Below, piece by piece: positions 1 through 6,551 of a stretch of 9,675 nt of DNA. The notes under the pieces are model-generated. The model ran no database searches, was not told where the DNA came from, and saw only the letters and a list, made by a program, of their open reading frames with translations. This DNA comes from Planctomycetaceae bacterium UBA4655 (GTDB taxonomy: Bacteria; Planctomycetota; Planctomycetia; Pirellulales; UBA1268): the NCBI GenBank assembly GCA_002405515.1, contig DHLZ01000319.1:1-9675 (forward strand). The letters are read 5' to 3'. Made by a program: the position numbers and the translations under genes. Each line of letters begins with the position of its first letter. Within the stretch, counting starts at the first letter, position 1.

Positions 1-1152
1 CCCCCCCCCGGGGCCGGGCCCCCGCGACTCGAGGTAGCGGCCCACGTAGTAGGTGCCGTAGTCGATCCCCACGCCGATCATGGTCACCGTGAAGGTGACG
101 CTCAGGATGTTGAGGTGGCCAACGGACGCGGTGGCCCAGGCGAATGCCCAGGCCATGCCGATCACGAGCACGAGGTTCGCGAGCAGCGCGTGACGGATGC
201 CGCCGAAGCCGGCGATCACGACGAGCAGCACGGCGGCCATCGAGAGGCCGCTCGCCCAGACCATCGACTGCTGGCTCGACCGCATCTCGTCGTCTTCCAT
301 GACCGGCAGGCCGGTCAGGCCGATGCGAACGTCGGGATGCCGGTCCCCGACGAGCCGCATCAGTCGTCGCAGTTCGTCGGTCGCCTCCGAGCCGCCGGCG
401 AATCCCCCCTTCGACTTCACGAGCCGCAAGAGCACGAACCCGAGCCGCCCGTCCTTGGCGAGCAGGTGCTGGCTGGCCAGGTCGGAGAGCGTCGAGAGCG
501 AGCCCGGCATGCCGGGCCACGGACTCCTCCACTCCCCCGCCCCGTTCGTCGCCGAAAGGCTCCCGAGCAGGCTCTCGGCATACCGCTCGAGCGAGACGAT
601 CGCCGGCTCGTCCCCCGTCGCGCCGCCGCGGGCCGGCTCCCCCGCGACCATGCGTCCCGCGAGCCCGGCCACCATCGTGCCGACCTTCAGCTGCGACCAG
701 CCACCGTCCACGATCAACGACGCGCTGTCGAGGAACCGGCCGATCGACTCCAGTTCTCCGGTCGGCAGATAGTGGAGCCCCTTCGCGCGGACCGCGGAGA
801 GATCGACCTCGTGCAGCACCGAACGGAAGAGCGAGCCGTCGCCGCCGATCTCCCGGGAGACCTCGCCGAGCACCTCCACGACCCGCTTCTTCGACGGCCC
901 CTCGACGACGATCACCGCGTCGTCGTCCTCGCCAAACTCGGCGATGTACTCGATCCAAAGCCGGTTGTATTCGTTCTTGGGATCGAGCAGGTCGAGCCGG
1001 CTCACCTTGTAGCCGAGGTTGCCCGCCGTGTAGACGCCGGCGGCGACCGCCGAGAGAACCGCAACCACCGTCACGGCCGCGGGCGCCGCGAGGCAGACGC
1101 GGGTCCAGGCCGTGAGCAGCCTGCCGAGAATGCTCGTGCGGTCGGCGGCCAT
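1..1152 (-). CDS. MMPL/RND-superfamily membrane transporter, N-terminal part (runs off left edge)
   Basis: The minus strand is open from ATG at 1152-1150 to base 1 with no stop, giving 384 residues of an incomplete protein. Residues 21-42 form a first membrane helix. Residues 43-297 form a large extracytoplasmic loop that includes the segment GLTGLPVMEDDEM (278-290). Three closely packed helices follow at about 298-316, 321-342 and 348-368. The last helix carries VTMIGVGIDYGTYYVGRY, the GxD-Y/F type motif of the MMPL branch of RND transporters, where the Asp is expected in the proton relay. This layout (one helix, big loop, helix bundle) is the first half of an MMPL protein. The planctomycete members I know of resemble HpnN, the hopanoid exporter type, but the substrate cannot be read from sequence. 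The family is normally about twice this length, so the second half lies outside the window. The residues after the motif (GPGPGGG) are atypical and come from the G/C homopolymer at the edge. The gene is divergent from the secreted protein starting at 1410. Confidence 0.88.
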   Translation of the reverse strand, partial: MAADRTSILGRLLTAWTRVCLAAPAAVTVVAVLSAVAAGVYTAGNLGYKVSRLDLLDPKNEYNRLWIEYIAEFGEDDDAVIVVEGPSKKRVVEVLGEVSREIGGDGSLFRSVLHEVDLSAVRAKGLHYLPTGELESIGRFLDSASLIVDGGWSQLKVGTMVAGLAGRMVAGEPARGGATGDEPAIVSLERYAESLLGSLSATNGAGEWRSPWPGMPGSLSTLSDLASQHLLAKDGRLGFVLLRLVKSKGGFAGGSEATDELRRLMRLVGDRHPDVRIGLTGLPVMEDDEMRSSQQSMVWASGLSMAAVLLVVIAGFGGIRHALLANLVLVIGMAWAFAWATASVGHLNILSVTFTVTMIGVGIDYGTYYVGRYLESRGPGPGGG

Positions 1153-1409
1153 GGACGGCTCCGGTGGGAAACGGTCGGTCGGAAGGAGGCCGGGGGCGGC
1201 CGGGGGGCGGGGATCGTAGGAAACGTGAGCAACCCCGCCAAGCCGGGCTTCCCGCCGCGGAGGCAAGCCGGGCAACCTCGGGAACTCCGCGGAAAAACGC
1301 CCTTGCGTCGCCACCGAAAAGCCTGTTCCGCGAGCCCGCCGGCGGCCGAAAGAAGTCCGGCGGCCGGGTCCAATCGTCGCGAACGATCACGGGACCGGGA
1401 CGAGGGGAC
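1153..1409. other. Divergent intergenic region between transporter and secreted protein gene
   Basis: This 257-bp spacer separates the divergent genes and must hold both promoters. I see no convincing -10/-35 pair. It contains a 7-bp inverted repeat, CCGCGGA (1255-1261) and TCCGCGG (1286-1292), followed by AAAAA. A 10-bp direct repeat CCGGCGGCCG occurs at 1339-1348 and 1357-1366. The plus-strand frame stays open upstream of 1410 back to 1164, but its composition (Arg/Pro/Gly-rich, no signal peptide) looks like GC-driven read-through, not protein. Confidence 0.5.
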
Positions 1410-2357
1410 ATGGCGTTTCGGGGGGGCATGGAAATGAGAGGCTCGATCTTCAGGACCGCCGCGGGTCGGCGGGCAAGGGCCGTGATCGTCGCGGCTTCGC
1501 TCATCGTGGCCACGTCGCCGCCCGTGACCGCCGACACCGCGACGGTCGAGGGCAACGGCACGTCGAGCCGCGCCGCCTACCGCGAGGCGATCGACGCCAT
1601 CCCTCTCGGGCGGCTCACGCAGCCGCAGGCCGATGCCGTGCGCCGCTGCCTCCGCTCGACCACGCTCTACCGCCGGCTGCCCTCCCAGACGATTCCCTGC
1701 GACCGCGGCCTGCTCGAGTTCTCGCTCGACCATCCGGAGGCGATCGTCGATCTCTGGAGGGTGCTCGACATCAGTCGGCTTTCGCTCGATCCATCCGGTC
1801 GTGGCGAATGGCGGCTCGCCGACGGCTACGGCACCGTCGGCATGCTGCGGCTGCTGCACCGGGAACGATCTCCCGCCGGCGGCACGATGCTGCTCATCGG
1901 ACGCGGCGGCTACTCCGGCCCGCTCACGCCCAAGCCGCTCACGGGCAACTGCCTCGTGCTTCTGCGACACGCTCCTGCCACGCCGTCGGCGGACGGCCAC
2001 GAACGGCACACGATCGTGATCGACGCCTTCCTCGACACGGACGGCATCGGCCTCGAGATCATCACCCGCACGCTCCAGCCGCTCATCGTGAAGACCGCCG
2101 GCTGGAACGTCCGCGAGATCTGCACGTTCCTCTCGGAGCTCTCGAACGCCTGCGAGGAGAACCCCGAGGGCGTCGCCCGGCTCGCCGCCCGCCTGTCGCG
2201 GACGGAGCCCGTCGACCGCGAGCGGCTCGCGGCGATCGCGCGGGCCGCGGGAGGTCTCAAGCCGGCGGCCGCGGTCTCGGAAGGCGACCCGGATCGGCTG
2301 TCGCTCGAGCTCGCCTCCCGTTGGCTTCCCTCCGCCGAGATGCCCGACGTGCGGTGA
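1410..2357 (+). CDS. Secreted protein of unknown function (315 aa)
   Basis: I do not recognise this protein. From the ATG at 1410 it has a basic N-terminus and a hydrophobic stretch (AVIVAASLIVATSPPVTA, about residues 27-44) ending in a plausible signal-peptidase site, so it is probably exported. The mature part is mixed alpha/beta with three cysteines: one in TIPCDRGLLEFSLDHPEA, one in TGNCLVLLRHA and one in REICTFLSELSNACEENPEG (a fourth in the last motif). The segment VDLWRVLDISRLSLDPSGRGEWRLADGYGTVG looks like a structured core, followed by strands such as IVIDAFLDTDGIGLEIITRTLQPLIVK. No catalytic motif is evident. In-frame ATGs at 1428 and 1434 are alternative starts. 1410 is preferred because GAGG lies 4 bases upstream, but the spacing is short. 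It stands alone, divergent from the transporter and convergent with the SH3-type gene. Confidence 0.75.
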   Translation: MAFRGGMEMRGSIFRTAAGRRARAVIVAASLIVATSPPVTADTATVEGNGTSSRAAYREAIDAIPLGRLTQPQADAVRRCLRSTTLYRRLPSQTIPCDRGLLEFSLDHPEAIVDLWRVLDISRLSLDPSGRGEWRLADGYGTVGMLRLLHRERSPAGGTMLLIGRGGYSGPLTPKPLTGNCLVLLRHAPATPSADGHERHTIVIDAFLDTDGIGLEIITRTLQPLIVKTAGWNVREICTFLSELSNACEENPEGVARLAARLSRTEPVDRERLAAIARAAGGLKPAAAVSEGDPDRLSLELASRWLPSAEMPDVR

Positions 2358-2421
2358 TCCGGCAGCGGGTAGCGCAATCCCTCACGAATGCGATTCGCTC
2401 GCACGGCTCGGGCTTCCGGAT
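2358..2421. other. Convergent intergenic spacer with small hairpin
   Basis: This 64-bp gap lies between two converging stop codons. It holds a short inverted repeat, CGAAT-GCG-ATTCG (2385-2397), that could form a 5-bp hairpin readable from both strands. There is no U-tract on either side, so it is at best a weak candidate for a bidirectional terminator. Confidence 0.3.
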
Positions 2422-3888
2422 TCACTGCCGTGCGGCGTCGGTGGCGGGCGGACGCTTGGCCGCGACGCGGAGCCTCGCCTCCGAGGCCACGAGGTAGGGC
2501 CGCTTGTATTCCGGCATGTAGCCGCGCGCGCCGCGGACCGAAACCTCCTGACCGACGAGCGGCGCGAGGTTCGCCGACGACTGCGGCGAGATGAACGCGA
2601 TCACCTGGTTGCTCTCGTCCACGATCGCCCACCGCGGCGCATCGGGCCGCCTCGAGACGACGGTCGCGAGCCGGCCGGTCGTCTCCATCTGGTCGGCCGG
2701 AGTCCAGTCGGGGGTGCCGTCGGCCGGCTTGCCGCCCGGAAGCACTCCCGGCCGCACCGGACGCGAGCCGATCGCCGAGAGGGCCGACCACATCCCGCCG
2801 AGCCGCAGCGTGTTCGATTCACCGGCCTGCGCCGCGGCGAGCGTCGCATGGCGACCCTGGATCGACTCGAAACGCGAGAGCCTGGCGTCGATCGCGTCGG
2901 CGCGGTGGCGGTCCTGCATCGTGACCGCACGGCCTGCGGCGAGCCGCAGCCGGTCGCGCACGGGCGAGAGATCCCACGACTCCGGAGGGCCCACGACGGC
3001 GAGCGAGAGCGCGAGGTCGATGTCGGCGAGCTCGTCCCCCGACGCCGCGAGCGGCGTCGTCTTCGCTGGAGGCGCGATCAATCGCGCGAGCGGATCGAAG
3101 ATGCCCGAGCCCTGAGGCATCCATCCCGCCGGGGGTGAGGAAGCCGGTGCGGGCGGGATCGAGGCGGCGGGCGTGTCGGGCAGCCGGAGCGGTTCGGCGG
3201 GGGGCGGCGAATCATCGGACGGGAGCGTGCCGGCTGCGAGCCGGATTCCGTCGTCGTTCGCGGCGGGCCGAGGAACGATCGCGCGGAGCGACGCGGGCAG
3301 TTCGAGGTCGTCCGCCATCGCCCAGCGAAACTCGCCCGGCGGCGGTTCGATCCGCAGCCAATGGCCGGCGTGGCGGCCCTCGGCGATCCGCACCTCCTCG
3401 ATCACCCTCACCCGCTCGCCCGCCTCGAGCCGAACCTGCGCCACATGCCGAAGGTCGTTGAGCTGGGAGCCGATCCTCGCGACGGCGCCGTCGGCGACGA
3501 CGATGCCGACGCCACCCACCGCTCCGTCCGCCGCGGAGTCCGCGCCGGCCCGATCGACGGCGGCTCGTCGATCGACGTCGGACCCGCGAACCCAGCTGAA
3601 GCTGCCGGCGACCGGACGCACGGCGCAGCCGCCCGAGGGGTCGATCGCCCAGACCTCGACGCGGTCTCCGCGGACGAGTCGCTCCGTGGGGTAGTAGTCA
3701 CCGCCAGGACCGGCCCGCAGGTAGGCATGGTTGGAGACGACCCGCACCGTCATCGGCAACGACGGCTCTTCGGCGGCCGCGGAGGACGCACCCGTCGCAA
3801 CGGCCCAGATCAGGAGCACGCCTACGGAAGCCCGAGGCGCAAGCCGAGAGGGGAGTTGGGGTGGCAGCACCGCACGCAGCGGTTTCAC
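2422..3888 (-). CDS. Secreted SH3-like domain protein with proline-rich linker and C-terminal beta domain
   Basis: With a GTG start at 3888 the product is 488 residues. Residues about 21-40 (VGVLLIWAVATGASSAAA) are a signal-peptide core followed by AEEP. Residues 47-104 form a bacterial SH3-like domain, recognised by AYLRAGPGGDYYPTERL and the closing SWVRGSDV. A second, more divergent SH3-like unit covers about 125-197 (GERVRVIEEV ... HWLRIEPP ... FRWAMADDL). A Pro/Ala-rich linker follows (about 227-279), then an Arg-rich helical, possibly coiled-coil stretch (281-357), and a beta-rich, OB-like end (403-477, GRLATVVSRR ... WAIVDESNQVIAFISP ... VGQEVSVRGARGYMPEY). Bacterial SH3 domains usually bind peptidoglycan or peptides, so a cell-envelope role is inferred. 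The start is uncertain: GTG at 3870 and 3819 also keep the signal peptide, and none has a clear Shine-Dalgarno. The frame stays open upstream to 4203, but that part looks non-coding. It lies 354 bp downstream of the flotillin operon and is probably transcribed separately. Confidence 0.75.
   Translation of the reverse strand: MKPLRAVLPPQLPSRLAPRASVGVLLIWAVATGASSAAAEEPSLPMTVRVVSNHAYLRAGPGGDYYPTERLVRGDRVEVWAIDPSGGCAVRPVAGSFSWVRGSDVDRRAAVDRAGADSAADGAVGGVGIVVADGAVARIGSQLNDLRHVAQVRLEAGERVRVIEEVRIAEGRHAGHWLRIEPPPGEFRWAMADDLELPASLRAIVPRPAANDDGIRLAAGTLPSDDSPPPAEPLRLPDTPAASIPPAPASSPPAGWMPQGSGIFDPLARLIAPPAKTTPLAASGDELADIDLALSLAVVGPPESWDLSPVRDRLRLAAGRAVTMQDRHRADAIDARLSRFESIQGRHATLAAAQAGESNTLRLGGMWSALSAIGSRPVRPGVLPGGKPADGTPDWTPADQMETTGRLATVVSRRPDAPRWAIVDESNQVIAFISPQSSANLAPLVGQEVSVRGARGYMPEYKRPYLVASEARLRVAAKRPPATDAARQ
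3826..3851 (+). repeat. Dispersed repeat, copy A
   Basis: The 26 bases GGAAGCCCGAGGCGCAAGCC + GAGAGG match copy B (3941-3966, opposite strand) with one mismatch. Similarity weakens into GGAGTTGGGG on the right. The core GCCCGAGGCGCAAG recurs at 9553-9566 and GGCGCAAGCCGAGAGG recurs at 9607-9622. Copy A lies within or just upstream of the start of the SH3-type gene, depending on which GTG is used. If translated, it reads PSRLAPRAS in the signal-peptide region. Confidence 0.85.
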
Positions 3889-3930
3889 GACAAAACCGTC
3901 GCCGATTCTCGCGTCAACTCGCAGCACGGT

Positions 3931-3975
3931 CGTCGACGCTCCTCTCGGCTTCCGCCTCGGGCTTCCGGGTTTTTT
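3931..3975 (-). repeat. Dispersed repeat, copy B (inverted relative to copy A)
   Basis: Read on the minus strand, the element runs AAAAAACCCGGAAGCCCGAG, then GCGGAAGCCGAGAGG, then AGCGTCGACG. Its left part matches the AAAAACCGGACGCCCGAGGC portion of the tandem units after pyrE. Its right part matches GAGAGGAGCGTTGACG at 9617-9632. Both halves of the family are therefore present in one copy. With copy A it forms a 26-bp inverted pair (one mismatch) separated by 89 bases. Confidence 0.8.
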
Positions 3976-4195
3976 GCAATTCCCATGGCCGCCGCGATTC
4001 AAACAAACCCCGCGCGCGGACGAGGCTTGGGCTTCCTCGTCCACGCGCCGGGCAGCCTCCGTCGAGACGGATGCCTCAGGTCTTGTAGCCCCTCGTGCCG
4101 CCCGGCTCAAGCCTGGATTTTCAACCTCGATTCCAAGCCGCTCGCGGGCGTTTTCGACCGAGATTTTCCGGAGTGAGCTGCCAGAGGAAACCGCT

Positions 4196-4216
4196 GCCAG
4201 CATGCTGGCGCCAGCA
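4196..4216. terminator. Two overlapping perfect palindromes just past the nfeD-floA operon
   Basis: Three adjacent 7-base arms alternate in orientation: GCCAGCA (4196-4202), TGCTGGC (4203-4209) and GCCAGCA (4210-4216). This makes two overlapping perfect 14-bp palindromes. They begin 26 bases past the stop of the last operon gene (4243). On the minus-strand transcript either pair can fold as a 5-bp hairpin with a 4-base loop, in mutually exclusive ways. There is no U-tract, so it is not a classic intrinsic terminator. Other readings are an RNA-processing or 3'-end stabilising element, or a protein-binding site. GCTGCCAG is also repeated at 4178-4185 and 4193-4200. Confidence 0.45.
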
Positions 4217-4242
4217 GTCCTGCGACCCGTGCCAACTGCGGC

Positions 4243-4863
4243 TCACCAGCGGTCCACGGGCCGGTCGAGGATCTCTCGGATCACGACGAGTTCGCGGAGC
4301 GTGGCGGGAGACCGAAGCGACCGCACGATCTCGGAGGCAGCGGGCGAGCCGCTCGTCGCCACGCCGCTCGGCGGCGTCGATGCGAGCCCGCGATCGGCGG
4401 TGAGCGGCGTCGAGAGGTGCTCGAGATTCTTCGCGAAATCCTGCCTCACCTTCTCCGCGATCGACTCGCCCGACACCCGGGACGGCATCGGCTCCGGCAT
4501 CTCCTTCGACCGCTCGACGAGTTGCGGCGCGGGCCTCGGCCTCGGTGGCCGCGGCTGCGGCGGGCTCGTCGCGGGCGGCGGCATGGCCCGGCGGCGATCG
4601 GGCGACTCGCCGCGGAGGAACTCGCGGATCTCGTCCTGCAGGTCGCCGCGGCCGTCGCCATCAACCGCCACCGGACGCAGCTTGCGGATCGGCGGCGGCT
4701 TCGGCGGCTGCGGCTGCGGACGCCCGCCCCCGCCGACGACCTTCTTCACGACCCCGACGAGCTGCGAGAGGATCCAGAACAGGAAGAAGAGGATCGGCAG
4801 CAGGGTCTCGAGCCAATCGAGCCCGTTGGCGAGCAGCGGCATTCCGATCGCGAGCGGCATCAT
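4243..4863 (-). CDS. Proline-rich single-pass membrane protein downstream of floA
   Basis: A 206-residue protein that I do not recognise as a named family. Residues about 17-40 (DWLETLLPILFFLFWILSQLVGVV) form one membrane helix. A glycine/proline-rich stretch follows (44-58, GGGGRPQPQPPKPPP). Next come a short charged helix (DLQDEIREFLRG, 74-85), a second proline-rich stretch (95-113), and a C-terminal helical segment with EIVRSLRSPATLRELVVIRE followed by ILDRPVDRW at the very end. The clear helices at 74-85 and 176-206, joined by disordered proline-rich linkers, suggest binding motifs on a flexible cytoplasmic tail. The gene starts at tandem ATGs (4863 and 4860), 16 bp after the floA stop, so it is very likely co-transcribed with floA. 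A role as partner or adaptor of the flotillin/NfeD assembly is inferred from position only. No catalytic residues are seen. Confidence 0.8.
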   Translation of the reverse strand: MMPLAIGMPLLANGLDWLETLLPILFFLFWILSQLVGVVKKVVGGGGRPQPQPPKPPPIRKLRPVAVDGDGRGDLQDEIREFLRGESPDRRRAMPPPATSPPQPRPPRPRPAPQLVERSKEMPEPMPSRVSGESIAEKVRQDFAKNLEHLSTPLTADRGLASTPPSGVATSGSPAASEIVRSLRSPATLRELVVIREILDRPVDRW

Positions 4864-4879
4864 GTCGGAGGGAGCCCTG

Positions 4880-5896
4880 CTACTGCGCGACCGCGACGTT
4901 GGGCGTCGTGCCCCCGGCGATCGTGCGTCGCATGTCGGTGTCGGCCTGGAGGTTCCGAAGCTTGTAGTACTCGATGATCCCGAGCGAGCCGCCGCCGATG
5001 GCCTCGGCGATCGCCTTGGGCACGTCGGCCTCCGCATCGACGAGCGACGCGCGGCTCTCCTCGATGCTCGCGACCATCTCCTGCTCGCGGGCCACCGCCA
5101 TGGCGCGTCTTCCCTCCGCATTGGCCCGGGCGACGCGGGTGTCGGCCTCGGCCCGGTCGGCCTGGAGACGCGCACCGATGTTCGCGCCGACGTCGATGTC
5201 GGCGATGTCGATCGAGACGATCTCGAACGCCGTGTTGGCGTCGAGCCGGCGGGCGAGCACCGTCTTCGAGATGATGTCGGGGTTTTCGAGCACGTCGCTG
5301 TGTCGTTCGGCCGAGCCGATCGCCGAAACGATCCCCTCGCCGACCCGCGCGATGATCGTCTCCTCGGTGGCGCCGCCGATGAGCTGGTTGAGGTTCGTGC
5401 GGACCGTGACGCGGGCCTTCACCTTCAGCTGGATGCCGTTCTTGGCGACGGCGTCGAGCGACTCGCGGCCGCTGTTCTTGCCGGGGCAGTCGATCACCTT
5501 CGGGTAGACGGAGGTCTGCACCGCCTCCCGCACGTTCCTCCCGGCGAGGTCGATCGCCGTCGCGAGCTTCCAGTCGAGTTCGGTCATCCTCGCCTTGTTG
5601 GCCGCGATGAGCGCCTGCACCACCAGCGGAACCCGGCCGCCGGCGAGGTAGTGGGCCTCGAGGGCCTGCCGCGTGACGCCGGCGGCATCGCCGATGCCCG
5701 CCTGCACCGCCATGATCTTGCTCCGCACGATCACGGTCGGATTGACCTTCTTGAAGCTCATGGCGACCAGGTCGAAGAGGCCGATCCCGGCATTCGAGGC
5801 GTATGACTGGAGCCAGAGCCGAAGGTAGCGGGCCAGGACGGCCAGCACGACCAGGACGGCGAACAGTCCCAAGCACAGGAGGATGAGCGGCAGCAT
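4880..5896 (-). CDS. floA: Flotillin-like protein FloA (SPFH family)
   Basis: A 338-residue SPFH/prohibitin-fold scaffold protein that organises membrane microdomains; the length is usual for FloA (YqfA). Residues 4-22 form the N-terminal hydrophobic membrane segment. A conserved block follows (RLWLQSYASNAGIGLFDLVA, then MSFKKVNPTVIV, 26-57). The SPFH core covers about 50-235, including GGRVPLVVQALIAANKA, KVKARVTVRTNLNQLIGGA and TAFEIVSIDIADIDVGANIG. Residues 240-300 are the Glu/Ala-rich helix (LQADRAEADTRVARANAEGR, EEME-type repeats) used for oligomerisation. The C-terminal IEYYKLRNLQADTDMRRTIA is typical of FloA. The ATG at 5896 has a good Shine-Dalgarno, GGAGA at 5909-5905, 8 bases upstream. 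The gene follows two nfeD genes, the classic NfeD-flotillin arrangement. No missing conserved segment is apparent. Confidence 0.96.
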   Translation of the reverse strand: MLPLILLCLGLFAVLVVLAVLARYLRLWLQSYASNAGIGLFDLVAMSFKKVNPTVIVRSKIMAVQAGIGDAAGVTRQALEAHYLAGGRVPLVVQALIAANKARMTELDWKLATAIDLAGRNVREAVQTSVYPKVIDCPGKNSGRESLDAVAKNGIQLKVKARVTVRTNLNQLIGGATEETIIARVGEGIVSAIGSAERHSDVLENPDIISKTVLARRLDANTAFEIVSIDIADIDVGANIGARLQADRAEADTRVARANAEGRRAMAVAREQEMVASIEESRASLVDAEADVPKAIAEAIGGGSLGIIEYYKLRNLQADTDMRRTIAGGTTPNVAVAQ

Positions 5897-5904
5897 CGGC
5901 GGAA

Positions 5905-5909
5905 TCTCC
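5905..5909 (-). promoter_or_regulatory. Shine-Dalgarno site of floA
   Basis: GGAGA on the minus strand, 8 bases before the ATG at 5896. It is one of the few clear ribosome-binding sites in the window and fixes the floA start. Confidence 0.7.
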
Positions 5910-5962
5910 GGAAACGGGTGCTCGAGGGGATCCCCGAATGGTTGATTCGGGACCGGGGCCGG

Positions 5963-6550
5963 TCAAGCCGGCGGGCGGCCGAGACTGTCGAAATCGAACG
6001 CCTCCAGCGTTTCGCTGCGGATTGCGGCCGGTTCGACCGGCTTGTTGGGGGGCTGAATCGCCTCACGGCGACGGACCACGAGGCTCGTTCCCTGGGTGCC
6101 GATGACCTCGATCGGCGTTCCGGCCGCGACGACGCCCCCCTCGCTCATCGCCTCGTGGAGCCGGTCCGCGACGAGCACCCTTCCCCACGGCACGAGCTCA
6201 TCGACGACCGTACCGACGAGGCCCACCGCCGCCTTCGCCGCATCCCTCGCCGCCTGCTGCGGCAGCACGTCCGATGGCTCCGGCGGAGGCGGCAGAACCC
6301 GCCTGCCGAGCGGCGTCGCGGGGAACCAGCGGAAGGCCACCACGAGCACGGTCGGCACGAGGCCGATCGACATCCCCAGCATCACGAAGCCCGCGAGCAC
6401 TCCCTGCTGCACGAACGCCGTGACGATCGCCAACACGATCGCGACCACGCTGACGAACCCGAGCACGCCCCCGGAAGGCAGGAACACCTCGAGCATCATC
6501 ACGGCCAGCCCGATGACGAGGAGCACGACCGCCCAGACGATGCCGTTCAT
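5963..6550 (-). CDS. Short NfeD-family membrane protein
   Basis: A 195-residue protein with the short NfeD (NfeD1a/NfeD2-like) layout and no protease domain. Three membrane helices lie at about 4-22, 28-47 and 52-73, with the family-style MMLEVFLPSGGVLGFVS between the first two. A proline-rich spacer (85-95) leads to a C-terminal OB-fold-like domain at about 107-162 (AVGLVGTVVDELVPWGRVLV, then GTPIEVIGTQGTSLVVRR). A charged tail to 195 ends in LEAFDFDSLGRPPA. NfeD OB domains face the cytoplasm and are thought to act with flotillins. The start at 6550 lies one base after the stop of the long nfeD (TGA at 6554-6552), so translation is probably coupled. Upstream in-frame residues (from 6661) overlap the long nfeD and lack a hydrophobic start, so they are excluded. 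floA follows after 66 bp. Confidence 0.9.
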   Translation of the reverse strand: MNGIVWAVVLLVIGLAVMMLEVFLPSGGVLGFVSVVAIVLAIVTAFVQQGVLAGFVMLGMSIGLVPTVLVVAFRWFPATPLGRRVLPPPPEPSDVLPQQAARDAAKAAVGLVGTVVDELVPWGRVLVADRLHEAMSEGGVVAAGTPIEVIGTQGTSLVVRRREAIQPPNKPVEPAAIRSETLEAFDFDSLGRPPA

Positions 6551-6551
6551 C

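Larger units (their letters stand above)
3889..4242. other. 354-bp intergenic region, flotillin operon end to SH3-type gene
   Basis: No convincing gene is seen here, although the minus frame is open. Its translation is low-quality and its base composition is more mixed than in the flanking genes. From right to left it contains the overlapping palindromes just past the operon stop (4196-4216), an A/T-richer patch (3968-4006, with a T6 run and CAAACAAA) and repeat copy B (3941-3966). The promoter of the SH3-type gene should lie here. TTGAAT on the minus strand near 4000 is a possible -35, but no good -10 is found at the right distance. Confidence 0.55.

Noticed and set aside
1255..1300. CCGCGGA/TCCGCGG inverted repeat followed by A5 as an intrinsic terminator
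   Set aside because: It lies between divergent genes where no transcript ends, the loop is 24 bases, and the tail is A on the strand where U would be needed.
1164..1409. N-terminal extension of the secreted protein to an ATG at 1164
   Set aside because: It would bury the signal peptide behind about 82 Arg/Pro/Gly-rich residues, and the region must hold the divergent promoters.
3889..4203. N-terminal extension of the SH3-type protein to an ATG at 4203
   Set aside because: The extension would put about 105 low-complexity residues before the signal peptide, crosses repeat copy B, and starts inside the overlapping palindromes. Its base composition differs from the true coding part.
3731..5806. 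Open plus-strand frame of 691 codons opposite floA and its downstream gene
   Set aside because: It runs through the intergenic region, the repeats and the complement of floA. Its composition is Arg/Gly/Ser-rich with no recognisable fold, so it is a GC-driven antisense shadow.
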